A DNA stretch of 64,000 nucleotides from Marinobacter sp. DY40_1A1 (GTDB taxonomy: Bacteria > Pseudomonadota > Gammaproteobacteria > Pseudomonadales > Oleiphilaceae), in the NCBI RefSeq assembly GCF_016597815.1, contig NZ_VCHA01000001.1, positions 1,116,001 through 1,180,000 of the forward strand, written 5' to 3'. The stretch's first letter is position 1. Each line of letters begins with the position of its first letter. Made by a program: the position numbers and the translations under genes. This document shows positions 1-7,865 of this stretch, piece after piece. The notes beneath the pieces were generated by a model that did no database searches, was not told the origin of the DNA, and was given only the letters and a program-made list of their open reading frames with translations.

Positions 1-117
1 TTCCAGCCATGCTTGTGCGAGCCGGATCCAGGTCGGATAAAAAACAAGCACCGCAATAGCGGTAACGACCAGGTAAGGCCTGGAAAGAGGTAGGTTGTCT
101 AATGTCTTCCTTAACAT
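1..117 (-). CDS. Probable exosortase, N-terminal fragment (cut by window edge)
   Basis: Only the first 39 codons lie in the window. They start at an ATG preceded by GGAGA seven bases upstream. The peptide begins MLRKTLDNLPLSRPYLVV and holds one hydrophobic segment followed by YPTWIRLAQAWLE. A first membrane helix running into a Tyr-Pro-Thr-Trp motif and then Leu/Trp-rich residues is how exosortases typically begin, and exosortases are the membrane proteases that process PEP-CTERM proteins. The neighbours support the call: a PEP-CTERM substrate lies directly upstream on the same strand, and PrsT, PrsR and PrsK follow. The catalytic Cys, Arg and His are outside the window, so the assignment rests on the N-terminus and context. 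The preceding gene ends in a terminator at 192-220, so this gene probably has its own promoter within 118-190; I see no convincing one there. Confidence 0.7.
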   Translation of the reverse strand, partial: MLRKTLDNLPLSRPYLVVTAIAVLVFYPTWIRLAQAWLE

Positions 118-191
118 CGTTTCTCCGCCGCACTACTAACCAATCGACAGGATACTGTGTATAGCAGTTACATAAAACTCAAATTCAAAAC

Positions 192-220
192 AAAAAAAAA
201 GCCAGCCGAAGCTGGCTTTT
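192..220 (-). terminator. Intrinsic terminator of the DUF4114 PEP-CTERM gene
   Basis: A 7-bp stem (AGCCAGC/GCTGGCT) with a CGAA loop is followed on the minus strand by a run of nine T. It also has TTTT on the plus strand, so it could stop transcription both ways. It lies 17 bases past the stop codon of the gene ending at 237. Confidence 0.85.
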
Positions 221-236
221 CATTACTCAACCGAAA

Positions 237-1001
237 TCAGGCTTTCTGACGACGGCGAGCTGCACCAAGTCCTGCAAGGCCAAGGCCGAGGAGGGCCAGG
301 GTGCCGGGCTCTGGTACTGGCAGAACTGACTCTACCATAACTACCAAGTCGTTAAAGTCCTTGTCGGAGTTGGCATAGAGAGTATCTTCCCATGCCAGTA
401 CGAACTCTTTATTGGTCCACAATCCAGCCTGAAAACCTGCTAGCTGAACGGTATCGGTGTCTGTACCTTGGAATGCCACCATCTGATCGCTGCCATTAGT
501 GTTAAGGCTGCTGTCTGAGTAAAACGTAGGTGCATTATTGGGGTTGTTCTCTGATCCGAGATAAAATCCAAAGTCGGACGAGCTGAAGTTGCCTACCGCC
601 ACACCATTTAACCGAACAGTACCGTCAAGCAGCATCGACAGCGTCAGTTGGCTGTTAATTGCATTGCTGTCGGAGCCAGAAAAGATTTCTATGTAGTTGC
701 TGGAGTTATTCCGGTCGTAAACACCGAACGTATTCGTTCCAGCGTTGCCGGCAATCTCCATTACAAATGTGCTAACACTGCCGCCAGTGCCTGTGATGTT
801 CCAGTAGCTGTCTAAACCATCATCAAGTTGATCAGTGTTCACGTTAACTGATGAAGGGCCACCAACAGTTACAGTGTCAAGAACGTTCTGAATACCTGTA
901 CCTACGCCGTCAAGGCCGTCGTTGGTAACGAATATATTGGCTTGTGCTGAGACTGACAGTGCTGAAGCGGCAATGGCAGCTGCTAAGAGTTTGAGTTTCA
1001 T
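237..1001 (-). CDS. PEP-CTERM sorting domain protein with DUF4114 domain
   Basis: This is a secreted protein of 254 residues. It has a signal peptide (MKLKLLAAAIAASALSVSAQA) and a C-terminal sorting signal: VPEPGTLALLGLGLAGLG, then a basic AARRRQKA tail. Near residue 220 the motif DKDFNDLVVMVE, preceded by FVLAWED, matches the DUF4114 signature found in secreted and surface proteins. By family knowledge, an exosortase would cleave at the PEP motif and the product would be released or attached at the surface with exopolysaccharide. The start was set at 1001, not at the in-frame Met at 1049, because GGAGA sits 7 bases upstream, the signal peptide begins here, and the longer start would run into the riboswitch aptamer. 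Ser, Asn, Gly and Thr are abundant, as expected of a surface protein. The gene appears to be under sigma-54 and c-di-GMP control (see 1041-1168). Confidence 0.88.
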   Translation of the reverse strand: MKLKLLAAAIAASALSVSAQANIFVTNDGLDGVGTGIQNVLDTVTVGGPSSVNVNTDQLDDGLDSYWNITGTGGSVSTFVMEIAGNAGTNTFGVYDRNNSSNYIEIFSGSDSNAINSQLTLSMLLDGTVRLNGVAVGNFSSSDFGFYLGSENNPNNAPTFYSDSSLNTNGSDQMVAFQGTDTDTVQLAGFQAGLWTNKEFVLAWEDTLYANSDKDFNDLVVMVESVLPVPEPGTLALLGLGLAGLGAARRRQKA

Positions 1002-1040
1002 AATATTTCTCCGGTTGTCTAGCTCTAATTCCATATAGTT

Positions 1041-1121
1041 TGCTTGCAACCAGGCTGTCTCTTATTGCTTTAGAGATCCTTGGCTTTCCGTCCCACCCTC
1101 ACAGGTGGTTTGGCATACGAC
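1041..1121 (-). promoter_or_regulatory. Cyclic-di-GMP-I (GEMM-I) riboswitch aptamer
   Basis: Read on the minus strand, this leader has the hallmark blocks of the GEMM-I aptamer in order. TGCCAAACC is followed by a CCACC/GGTGG hairpin capped by a GNRA loop (GTGA). Next come GGGACGGAAAGCC (consensus GGGACGCAAAGCC, one difference), a second hairpin (ATCTCT...AAGAGA), and the receptor-like block GACAGCCTGGTTGC (typical GACAGCCGGGTTGCC). The terminal P1 helix TGC/GCA closes the fold. The aptamer lies about 40 bases upstream of the PEP-CTERM start at 1001 and just downstream of a sigma-54 promoter. The ribosome-binding segment ACCGG at 1011-1015 could pair with CCGGT at the 5' edge of the aptamer, suggesting translational control, but that part is speculative. 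The call is by eye; a covariance-model score was not computed. Confidence 0.85.
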
Positions 1122-1149
1122 CGGTAGTACCCGATCCTATGGGTAATAC

Positions 1150-1168
1150 AAAGCGATTCGCGTGCCAA
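1150..1168 (-). promoter_or_regulatory. Sigma-54 promoter of the DUF4114 PEP-CTERM gene
   Basis: The minus strand reads TTGGCACGCGAATCGCTTT. The -24 block TGGCACG matches the RpoN consensus exactly. After four bases the -12 block TCGCTTT matches TTGCWNN with one change, and the invariant GG-N10-GC spacing is kept. Transcription would start near 1141, just upstream of the aptamer. PrsR, encoded 3 kb away, is a sigma-54 activator. Confidence 0.8.
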
Positions 1169-1243
1169 GTTTTCAATACGCTGATATATATAGATATTTA
1201 TTGGGCTCTGGATGTGACATGTAAAAAAAATCGACGAGCGTAT

Positions 1244-1280
1244 AAAAAAAGGCCTGAGACGCTAATGCCTCAGGCCTTTT
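1244..1280 (-). terminator. Intrinsic terminator downstream of prsT
   Basis: A 12-bp perfect stem (AAAAGGCCTGAG/CTCAGGCCTTTT) with a 10-base loop is followed by T residues on the minus strand. It separates the prsK-prsR-prsT unit from the riboswitch-controlled gene. The 1169-1243 stretch between them holds no gene. Confidence 0.85.
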
Positions 1281-1315
1281 GTGTATTCGAACCCGACAGG
1301 GCTTGTCGAGGTTCT

Positions 1316-3955
1316 TTACATGGCTTTTTTAACAGCCTCTAGATGCTCTTCAATCTCGGCATTACCTGGTGCGAGATCCAGTGCTTTTTCTATCACTGCT
1401 TTCGCTTCTGTCTGTTGACCAGACAGGTGCAGGATCCAGCCATAGGTGTCCAATACAGCAGGGCTGTTCGGTGCGAGCTCGCTTGCTTGTTTCGCCAGAT
1501 TGAGTGCACGCTTGGGGTTTTCTTCGCGAAGCGTCCAGGCAAGGTTGTTGAGAGCAGTTACGCTGTTCGGTTGTTTGGCTATCACCTGTTCATAGTGACT
1601 TACAGCAGCCGTCTCCTGACCATTGGTCAATAGCCAGTCGGCTCTTGCCATGTGTGCGGCAAGGCTTTGTGGTGCTTCCTGTACCCAGTTTCGGGTTAAG
1701 CCATCCATTGAGTCTGGTGCGCTCGCTTGGGCAAGCACAATGAGGGAGGGCATCAGGCTTGGATTTTTGGTGGCCTGCCATCTTTCTGAAAGATAGGCGT
1801 ACGCACCTTCAGGGCCCTTTTGTTGTTGCAAGAGCCTGGTACGCGACAGGATGGTTGCGGGTAGTTCGCCGTGAATTTTTTCGACGCCATCCAGAGCACT
1901 AAAGGCATCGTCTAGTTTGCCTTCCATCTGTGCGATGCCTGCGGGCAAGAGTGCAAAACCGATGTTTTCCGGCTCAAGGGCTATGGCTTCGGCAGCTTTT
2001 GCCCGGGCTTTTGTCCAGTCCTTTTTGTCGGCTGCAGCCTTTGCTTCGGCCAGTAGCAGTTGGCCGTGGGCGCGTTTTACAGTTATGGAATCGCTGTCTT
2101 TCCATTGCGACAGCGTGGCTCTGGCGGATGCCAGTTCGCCTTGGGTGATGGCGATCAGTGCGGTGAGTGTGTCTGTGTTCTGTTTAAGCTCAGGGTGCGC
2201 TTTGGCGACATCGGCTAACCAGCTTTTCGCCTCGGGTACTGTGTGGTCTTGCATGTAGATCTGGCCGGCTTGCTGCAGCGGGCGGATGGCGTCTGGCGTG
2301 ATGGTGGCAGCATCTACCAGTAAATCAACGGCATCACTGCGTTTGCCGGTTTGGGCATAGAGGCTTGCAAGTGCAACTTTTGGAGCCTGTAGCTCGGGGC
2401 TTTCTTTTGTTAGCTTTTTGAGGCGTGCTATTGCTGCATCGGGGTTTCCAAGCCGTGCGTCGGCAAGGCTTGCCAGCAGAATTGCCCGGGGTTGGTCTCC
2501 ATAGCCGTTAAGCAGTGAGTCGCGGATTTCTGCGGCTTCCTGCTGTTCACCCTGCTGGATCAATACGTTCAGGTAGGTGCTGGTAGTAGACCAATCTGAG
2601 GGGTCGGAGGTGAATGCCATGCGCAATTGGCCAAGGGCCTGCTCGGGTTGGTCGTTTTGCAGGTAATGCCTTGCGAGGGCCAACCGCAACCTTACGCGCC
2701 CGGGCTCGTTTCCAACAGCTTTACTGAGGCTTGCGATACCAGCGTTCTCGTGGCCGGGCAGGCTGAGAGCAAGAATACCGTGCATGGCCAGCAGCTCGTT
2801 ATCATTCGGGCGAGCCTCTATGGCACGGGTTAAGGTTGCAAGTGCATCTTCTCTATCGCCGGTATCAATCTGGGCCATGGTGGCCGCCCGTATGAATTGT
2901 ACGGGGGTTGTTTCCGGGTCGAGGTTTTCTTTAAGTAGCTGGGCGCCTTCATCAAGATCGCCGGTGCCAGCGGATATGGCACCTAACATCAGGGCGACCT
3001 GCTCATTTTCAGGATCAAGCTTCAGGGTATCGCGAAGTATGGCTTTGGCTTCCTCAAAATTGCCTTCTTTGAGGGCAGCAACAGCGGCTTCGGCTTGTTC
3101 ACGTGCGCCAGTGTTGATGTTTTCTGCCAGTATCCGGTTATAAATCTGGGCTTCGGTTATCTTGCCTTGCTCGGTAAGCACTCGAGACAGGGTGGTGAGT
3201 ACATTGCGCCGAATGGGCAGGAAAATATCGGATGTGGGCAGCTCGCCAACCGCATCTGTGAGTGTCGCAGCGGCCAGATCAAGTTGATTCAGCCGGTACT
3301 GGGCCTGGCCTTTCCAGTAAAGAACTTCTGGGGCCGCCTGGTTTTTTGCAAGCCAGTTGTCGGCACTTTCTACTGCTTGCTCGTTTTTGCCGAGATTGAT
3401 CTGGGCTTGCAGAACACCGGTGATCGCCGGGATGTTAGAGCCATTGCTTGTGGCCAAGCTGGAGTACAGGGCAAGGGCTTCGGCTACTTCGCCGGATCTG
3501 CGCAAAGCTTCTGCCCGAATCAGTGAGGCTTCAAGTTGGTCATCTGGAGAGCTTGGGGTTTGCAGTGCCAGCGTTTCGGTTGCTGAAAGGTGCTTACCCT
3601 GTTCTACATAGGCGCGGGCCAAAGTCAGGGCCACGGCGTTTGGTTGTTCTTTCACCCAGGGAGCCAGGAGTTCTGCGGCTTCTTTGGAGGCGCCCAGCTC
3701 TAAATACATATCCGCCAGGCGAACGATGTGCTCAACATTGTTCGGGTCTTTCTGGATGGCATTTTTGATTTCCAGCAGGGCCGAGCGGTATTGTCCCTGG
3801 TCAGAATATGTCTCTGCACGTGTAATGTGAGAGAGCGCCTCCGAGGTATCTGGACCGCTGTTGCAGCCGGATAATAGCAGCGGTGCTGCAAGCATAAGGC
3901 TGCTCACCAGAACCAGCCCGGGAAGTGTTTTCTTTTTTGTATGCCTTGTGATCAT
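1316..3955 (-). CDS. prsT: PEP-CTERM system TPR-repeat lipoprotein PrsT
   Basis: This is an 879-residue protein made almost wholly of tetratricopeptide repeats, for example DPNNVEHIVRLADMYLELG and the closing repeats with LNNLAWTLREENPKRALNLA and VLDTYGWILHLSGQ. The signal peptide ends in a lipobox, LLLSGC, with the lipidated Cys at about residue 31, so it should be membrane-anchored. Length, lipobox and position beside prsR and prsK match PrsT, the TPR protein that accompanies exosortase/EPS loci. Its exact role is not established; a scaffold in EPS secretion or PEP-CTERM export is the usual inference. The start is well placed behind AAGGAG. Only 50 bp separate it from prsR, so the two are likely co-transcribed. 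Confidence 0.88.
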   Translation of the reverse strand: MITRHTKKKTLPGLVLVSSLMLAAPLLLSGCNSGPDTSEALSHITRAETYSDQGQYRSALLEIKNAIQKDPNNVEHIVRLADMYLELGASKEAAELLAPWVKEQPNAVALTLARAYVEQGKHLSATETLALQTPSSPDDQLEASLIRAEALRRSGEVAEALALYSSLATSNGSNIPAITGVLQAQINLGKNEQAVESADNWLAKNQAAPEVLYWKGQAQYRLNQLDLAAATLTDAVGELPTSDIFLPIRRNVLTTLSRVLTEQGKITEAQIYNRILAENINTGAREQAEAAVAALKEGNFEEAKAILRDTLKLDPENEQVALMLGAISAGTGDLDEGAQLLKENLDPETTPVQFIRAATMAQIDTGDREDALATLTRAIEARPNDNELLAMHGILALSLPGHENAGIASLSKAVGNEPGRVRLRLALARHYLQNDQPEQALGQLRMAFTSDPSDWSTTSTYLNVLIQQGEQQEAAEIRDSLLNGYGDQPRAILLASLADARLGNPDAAIARLKKLTKESPELQAPKVALASLYAQTGKRSDAVDLLVDAATITPDAIRPLQQAGQIYMQDHTVPEAKSWLADVAKAHPELKQNTDTLTALIAITQGELASARATLSQWKDSDSITVKRAHGQLLLAEAKAAADKKDWTKARAKAAEAIALEPENIGFALLPAGIAQMEGKLDDAFSALDGVEKIHGELPATILSRTRLLQQQKGPEGAYAYLSERWQATKNPSLMPSLIVLAQASAPDSMDGLTRNWVQEAPQSLAAHMARADWLLTNGQETAAVSHYEQVIAKQPNSVTALNNLAWTLREENPKRALNLAKQASELAPNSPAVLDTYGWILHLSGQQTEAKAVIEKALDLAPGNAEIEEHLEAVKKAM

Positions 3956-4005
3956 GTAAAACTGCTCCTTGAGCTGTGCGCTGCCATCGTGTGCCGGAGG
4001 GTTGC

Positions 4006-5379
4006 TTATACTTCCGGAGCCACTGCCGATGTGTCGATTTTATATTTGTCGGTGAGGTTGTACAGGGTAGGGCGTGTAATGCCCAAAAGCCGGGAGGCCT
4101 GAGTCATATTGAAGCCGCTGGTCTGAAGCGCCTGCATTATTGCTTTGCTTTCGGCCTGCTCCCGTACCTGGCGCAGGTTCAGGTGGCTTACTGCAGGCTC
4201 ATCGCACCCTGGCAGTTCCAGGTCTTCGGCGGTTATTCGCTTGCCATCCGCCATGATGGTGGCTCGCTTCACTTTGTTGATCATTTCCCGAACGTTGCCT
4301 GGCCAGGAGTAGCTGTTAATGGCGTTTACGGCGTCGTCTGAAAAGGTAAGGTTTTGTCTGTCCATTTGCTTGCCAAGGGACTTCAGCAATGATTGGGCGA
4401 TAACCAGTGCGTCACCGTCTCGCTCCCTTACAGCGGGAACGTCGAGGGTTATTTCGCTGATCCGGTAATATAGATCCTCACGGAAATCACCTTTCTCAAT
4501 AAGCTGGGAAAGCTTTTGGTGTGTGGCGCACACTACTCTTACGTCTACGGGAATGGGTTTAACAGAACCCACCCTGTCTACAACACGCTCTTGCAGGAAG
4601 CGCAGCAGCTTGGATTGAAGCGACATAGGCATGTCGCCGATCTCATCGAGAAAGAGAGTGCCGCCGTTGGCGCTTTCGATCTTGCCTTTTTTGGCTTGCG
4701 TAGCTCCAGTGAAGGCGCCTTTTTCGAAGCCGAACAGCTCGCTTTCCAGAAGGTTTTCTGGAATGGCGGCACAGTTAATGGCGGCAAAGGCATTGCCTGC
4801 ACGAGGGCTGAGGTCGTGCAGTGCGCGGGCAAGAACTTCTTTGCCTGTACCTGTTTCACCGATGATGAGGGTGGTTACATCTGTAGGTGCAACTTTCTCC
4901 AGCGTGCGGCATACGGCCATCATTTGCGGGCTGGCTGCGATGATACCTTTGATGCTGGTACCGTTGTTTTGCTGAGAAAGATCCTGATTTTCCCGCTCCA
5001 GCTCGGCCAGGCGAAACGCGCGGTTAACTACAAAGGTGAGGATGTCGGCTTCCAAAGGCTTCTGGTAGAAGTCGGATGCGCCCATGCCGATTGCTTTGAC
5101 GGCATTTTCCTTGTCCTCCCGACCGGTTACGACAATGACCTTGGTTAAAGGCGCAAGCCGCAGAATTTCCTCCAGCAGGGCAAAGCCTTCCGTTGCGCCG
5201 CCTGGATCTGGCGGCAGGCCAAGGTCCAGCGTTACCACGTGGGGTTCTTCGCGCCGCAGCGCGGTGAGGGCAGCTTCCCTGTCTGAGGCGACAGTCACTT
5301 CCAAGTCGTCGCTGAAACACCAGCGCATCTGGCTTTGCAGGCCCGGATCGTCTTCTACAATCAGTAGTCGTCTAGTCAC
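4006..5379 (-). CDS. prsR: PEP-CTERM-box response regulator, sigma-54 activator PrsR
   Basis: This is a 457-residue NtrC-type regulator. An N-terminal receiver domain (about 1-120) has the phosphoacceptor Asp near 52 in TLDLGLPPD and the conserved Lys in YQKPLE. A central AAA+ domain has Walker A GETGTGKE, the sigma-54 contact loop GAFTGA, and Walker B GGTLFLDEIGDM. A C-terminal Fis-type HTH reads MTQASRLLGITRPTLYNL. It should activate sigma-54 promoters when phosphorylated by PrsK, whose gene is 102 bp upstream. The two PEP-CTERM genes flanking this cluster both have GG-N10-GC promoters and are the obvious local targets. Translation starts at GTG, the only suitable start before the receiver domain; GGA lies about 12 bases upstream, so initiation may be weak. 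Confidence 0.93.
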   Translation of the reverse strand: MTRRLLIVEDDPGLQSQMRWCFSDDLEVTVASDREAALTALRREEPHVVTLDLGLPPDPGGATEGFALLEEILRLAPLTKVIVVTGREDKENAVKAIGMGASDFYQKPLEADILTFVVNRAFRLAELERENQDLSQQNNGTSIKGIIAASPQMMAVCRTLEKVAPTDVTTLIIGETGTGKEVLARALHDLSPRAGNAFAAINCAAIPENLLESELFGFEKGAFTGATQAKKGKIESANGGTLFLDEIGDMPMSLQSKLLRFLQERVVDRVGSVKPIPVDVRVVCATHQKLSQLIEKGDFREDLYYRISEITLDVPAVRERDGDALVIAQSLLKSLGKQMDRQNLTFSDDAVNAINSYSWPGNVREMINKVKRATIMADGKRITAEDLELPGCDEPAVSHLNLRQVREQAESKAIMQALQTSGFNMTQASRLLGITRPTLYNLTDKYKIDTSAVAPEV

Positions 5380-5481
5380 AACAGCAACAAGTCCTTTGTT
5401 TTAATGTTCCAATATATCTGATTCTCAACTGAACATTGACACTTTGCAATGATCGATTCATCTGTTGTGCTTGCTCGCCAT

Positions 5482-7614
5482 TTAATTGACAAACTCCGGC
5501 GGGCTCGGCAGGTCGATAATCGGCTGTTTATTCGTCTGATTTCCGTGTTCCGAGCGTTCTGCCAGGGGTATTCGCACTGAAAAACATGACCCTACGCCAG
5601 GTTCGCTGGTGGCATCTATTGTTCCGCCCAGCTTTTGTATGTATTCCCGGGCCTGGTAGGCGCCAATTCCCATGCCGGTTAGCCCTTTGGTACTTTCAAA
5701 GGCTTTGAACAGCCGATCATTAATAAAGTCATCACTCATTCCACAGCCGGTGTCTTGAATAAACAGCACAACATTGCCTTTGGCAATCTTTAGCGACAGG
5801 CTGACCTCGCCATCGGGGGGAGTGGCATCCTGGGCGTTTTGTATCAGGTGGCCGAGTACGCTTTTTAGCTGTTCGGGGTCGGCTTTCACGAGTATGTGCG
5901 GTTGACCACCGTCGAGTTTCGGTGCCGGTTGTTGCCTGCTGTAGTGATCAACGAGTTCGCTTACGAGTTCTGTCAGGTCCAGCTTTATGCACTTTTCCAT
6001 GTCATCTGCTGCAGGTTTGCGAATGTGGGCTAGCAGGTTGGACATTTTTCGAACCGCATGGTCTGTGGTGTTGATCATGTCTTCAATAAATGCAGGGTTG
6101 TTTTTGTGTTTCTGCGCGTTGTTTACCAGTAGTGTCAGTTGCGCAACGACTGTTTTGAGGTCGTGCACCATGAAGGCAGATGCTTTGCTGACGGCTTCAA
6201 ATTGCATGGCGCGGGATAGCCGGTTCTGTGCGTCAGCCTGTGCCAACAGGTTACAGGTTTGCCGGGCAACCACCTTAATAAGGTCGAAGTTCTCCCAGTT
6301 CAGGTCGACACGGGCGTAGGGTTGGCCAATCATTGCTATACCGTAGAGTTCATTGCTCAGGTACAGGGGGATAATCAGCCAGGCATCCGGGGTTTTGGCA
6401 ATGGCATCGGGAATCTCCAGCAGGTCGTAGCTCACCGGGTCGGCTCTGTATTCGTCTAGATTGACTATCCATTCTTTTTCATTGAATAAGCGCACCAGTT
6501 CGGCATCTTCATCTATAACTGTGTATCTGGGTGTGGCGAGATTGGCAGATTCTCTCAGGGTGTAGGCCCCTTGATCGCTTTTGAGCCAGATGGCGCCTGC
6601 GTTGCTCTCCACCAGCCCCGCCAGAATGCGGATTACTCGTTGTGTGAGGGGCGGTTCATCGGTCAGGTATGCCAGCTCTTTGGTGAGTTTTAGCCATTCA
6701 TCCCGGTAATCGTATTTGTAGTCGAAGAAGTTCTGGCTGATCAGAACCATGAGTTTTGCTCGTATCCGGCGAGAGAGTACCAGGGTTGCCAGAAACACCA
6801 GAGCAACCGCAGACAGGAGTACCTGTAAGGCTTCGCCCCAATCGCCACCAAGAATTCGAACGTAATATCCACTCACAGAGAGGAGTAGCAGGTAAGCGCC
6901 GGCTATGATGAGCGTGCTGGCATGAAATACTGCTGAACGGGACAGTTGGAAATCAATAGGTTGTTTGCGAGTGTTGACTACGTTTATTGCAAACAGAGGG
7001 ACCAGTGCTGCGTTAACGAAGCCCCGTGCGTTCCAGAATGAATCTGCAATTGAGCCAAACAGCAATGCGTCGGCGTACATCAGGAAATCAAAAATAAATA
7101 TGGTAGCAGTGCCTATGCACAGATATTTCATGCTGGACCGGCCGAGCGCGGGTGCATTGCGCCAGATCTGTTCTACCAGAGAGAGCCCGAGAAGTGACAG
7201 GGCAATCTGGCCGATGAGTTTGGTTTTGCCGTCCACCAAGGCGATGCCGAATATGAATTCAAGACTACCAATGACGAGTAGTGTGATGAGCAGAATGCTT
7301 GTCGCGCCACCAAGGAACTTTTTTAGTTGCCCGCTAAGCCGCCCATGGCGAAAGGTGTCTCGCAGCATTGCAAACAGAAGGAGAATCCAGGAGGTGTCGC
7401 GGAGCAATTCCAAAAGGTAGCGAATAAAAAAGCCGGGATGGCCCCATAGGCTTTGGGTAACGAGGGTTGAAGCCCACAGGGTGGTAACCAGGGCAGCAAG
7501 GAAAAGAGCCCGATCTATGTCGCGACGCAGGTAACGAGTGCCTACAAGCACTGAAAGTATTGCAAATACCACAGCCGCTGCGCCGTGACTTATCACGCTC
7601 AAATCTGGAAGCAT
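5482..7614 (-). CDS. prsK: XrtA/PEP-CTERM system histidine kinase PrsK
   Basis: This is a 710-residue membrane sensor kinase. Roughly the first 290 residues form eight or more hydrophobic helices. A GAF-like region follows (about 320-460), then the phosphoacceptor block FMVHDLKTVV with His near 481. The C-terminal ATPase domain has N-box LIQNAQDATPPDGE, G1 DTGCGMSDDF and G2 GMGIGAYQAREYI. It is predicted to phosphorylate PrsR and so switch on sigma-54-dependent PEP-CTERM genes. The multi-helix sensor plus GAF architecture is that of PrsK. The signal it senses is unknown. The ribosome binding site (AGGTAG) is moderate. It is divergent from the PEP-CTERM gene at 7866 across a 250-bp control region. 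Confidence 0.9.
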   Translation of the reverse strand: MLPDLSVISHGAAAVVFAILSVLVGTRYLRRDIDRALFLAALVTTLWASTLVTQSLWGHPGFFIRYLLELLRDTSWILLLFAMLRDTFRHGRLSGQLKKFLGGATSILLITLLVIGSLEFIFGIALVDGKTKLIGQIALSLLGLSLVEQIWRNAPALGRSSMKYLCIGTATIFIFDFLMYADALLFGSIADSFWNARGFVNAALVPLFAINVVNTRKQPIDFQLSRSAVFHASTLIIAGAYLLLLSVSGYYVRILGGDWGEALQVLLSAVALVFLATLVLSRRIRAKLMVLISQNFFDYKYDYRDEWLKLTKELAYLTDEPPLTQRVIRILAGLVESNAGAIWLKSDQGAYTLRESANLATPRYTVIDEDAELVRLFNEKEWIVNLDEYRADPVSYDLLEIPDAIAKTPDAWLIIPLYLSNELYGIAMIGQPYARVDLNWENFDLIKVVARQTCNLLAQADAQNRLSRAMQFEAVSKASAFMVHDLKTVVAQLTLLVNNAQKHKNNPAFIEDMINTTDHAVRKMSNLLAHIRKPAADDMEKCIKLDLTELVSELVDHYSRQQPAPKLDGGQPHILVKADPEQLKSVLGHLIQNAQDATPPDGEVSLSLKIAKGNVVLFIQDTGCGMSDDFINDRLFKAFESTKGLTGMGIGAYQAREYIQKLGGTIDATSEPGVGSCFSVRIPLAERSEHGNQTNKQPIIDLPSPPEFVN

Positions 7615-7802
7615 GCAATCTACCTATTCCATGGATAGGTGTAGTTTGAGGTTGCCGGCGGTTCTGTGCAACTCCCATGAGTTATTACTGAACATGCAAG
7701 CAGGTTGTATATGTCGGTAAATTTTACATGACAACTGACTGTTAGGCAGTTTCCCGTGTCGGGCTCTTTCTATGTGTATGAAAAATAGTCAATTGCGTAT
7801 TG

Positions 7803-7820
7803 CTGGTGTGACTATTGCTG
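7803..7820 (+). promoter_or_regulatory. Sigma-54-type promoter of second PEP-CTERM gene
   Basis: The sequence CTGGTGTGACTATTGCTG has GG at 7805-7806 and GC at 7817-7818 with exactly ten bases between. The -12 block TTGCT is perfect; the -24 block TGGTGTG is degenerate but keeps the key TGG and last G. It would start transcription near 7830, giving a leader of about 35 bases to the ATG at 7866. The remaining divergent region (7615-7800) should hold the prsK promoter, which I could not pin down. Confidence 0.6.
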
Positions 7821-7865
7821 TTTTGGGGATGGTACAAACCGAACAGGATGCAAAAGGATCGCGCT

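Noticed and set aside
1002..1049. Longer start of the DUF4114 protein
   Set aside because: It would put coding sequence inside the c-di-GMP aptamer and put 16 residues before the signal peptide.
1040..1342. Plus-strand reading frame of 100 codons across the riboswitch and terminator
   Set aside because: It overlaps a structured leader and a terminator, has no ribosome binding site and reads as no known protein.
7640..7800. A second c-di-GMP riboswitch before the PEP-CTERM gene at 7866
   Set aside because: No GGGACG-AAAGCC core or receptor block is present in the intergenic region.
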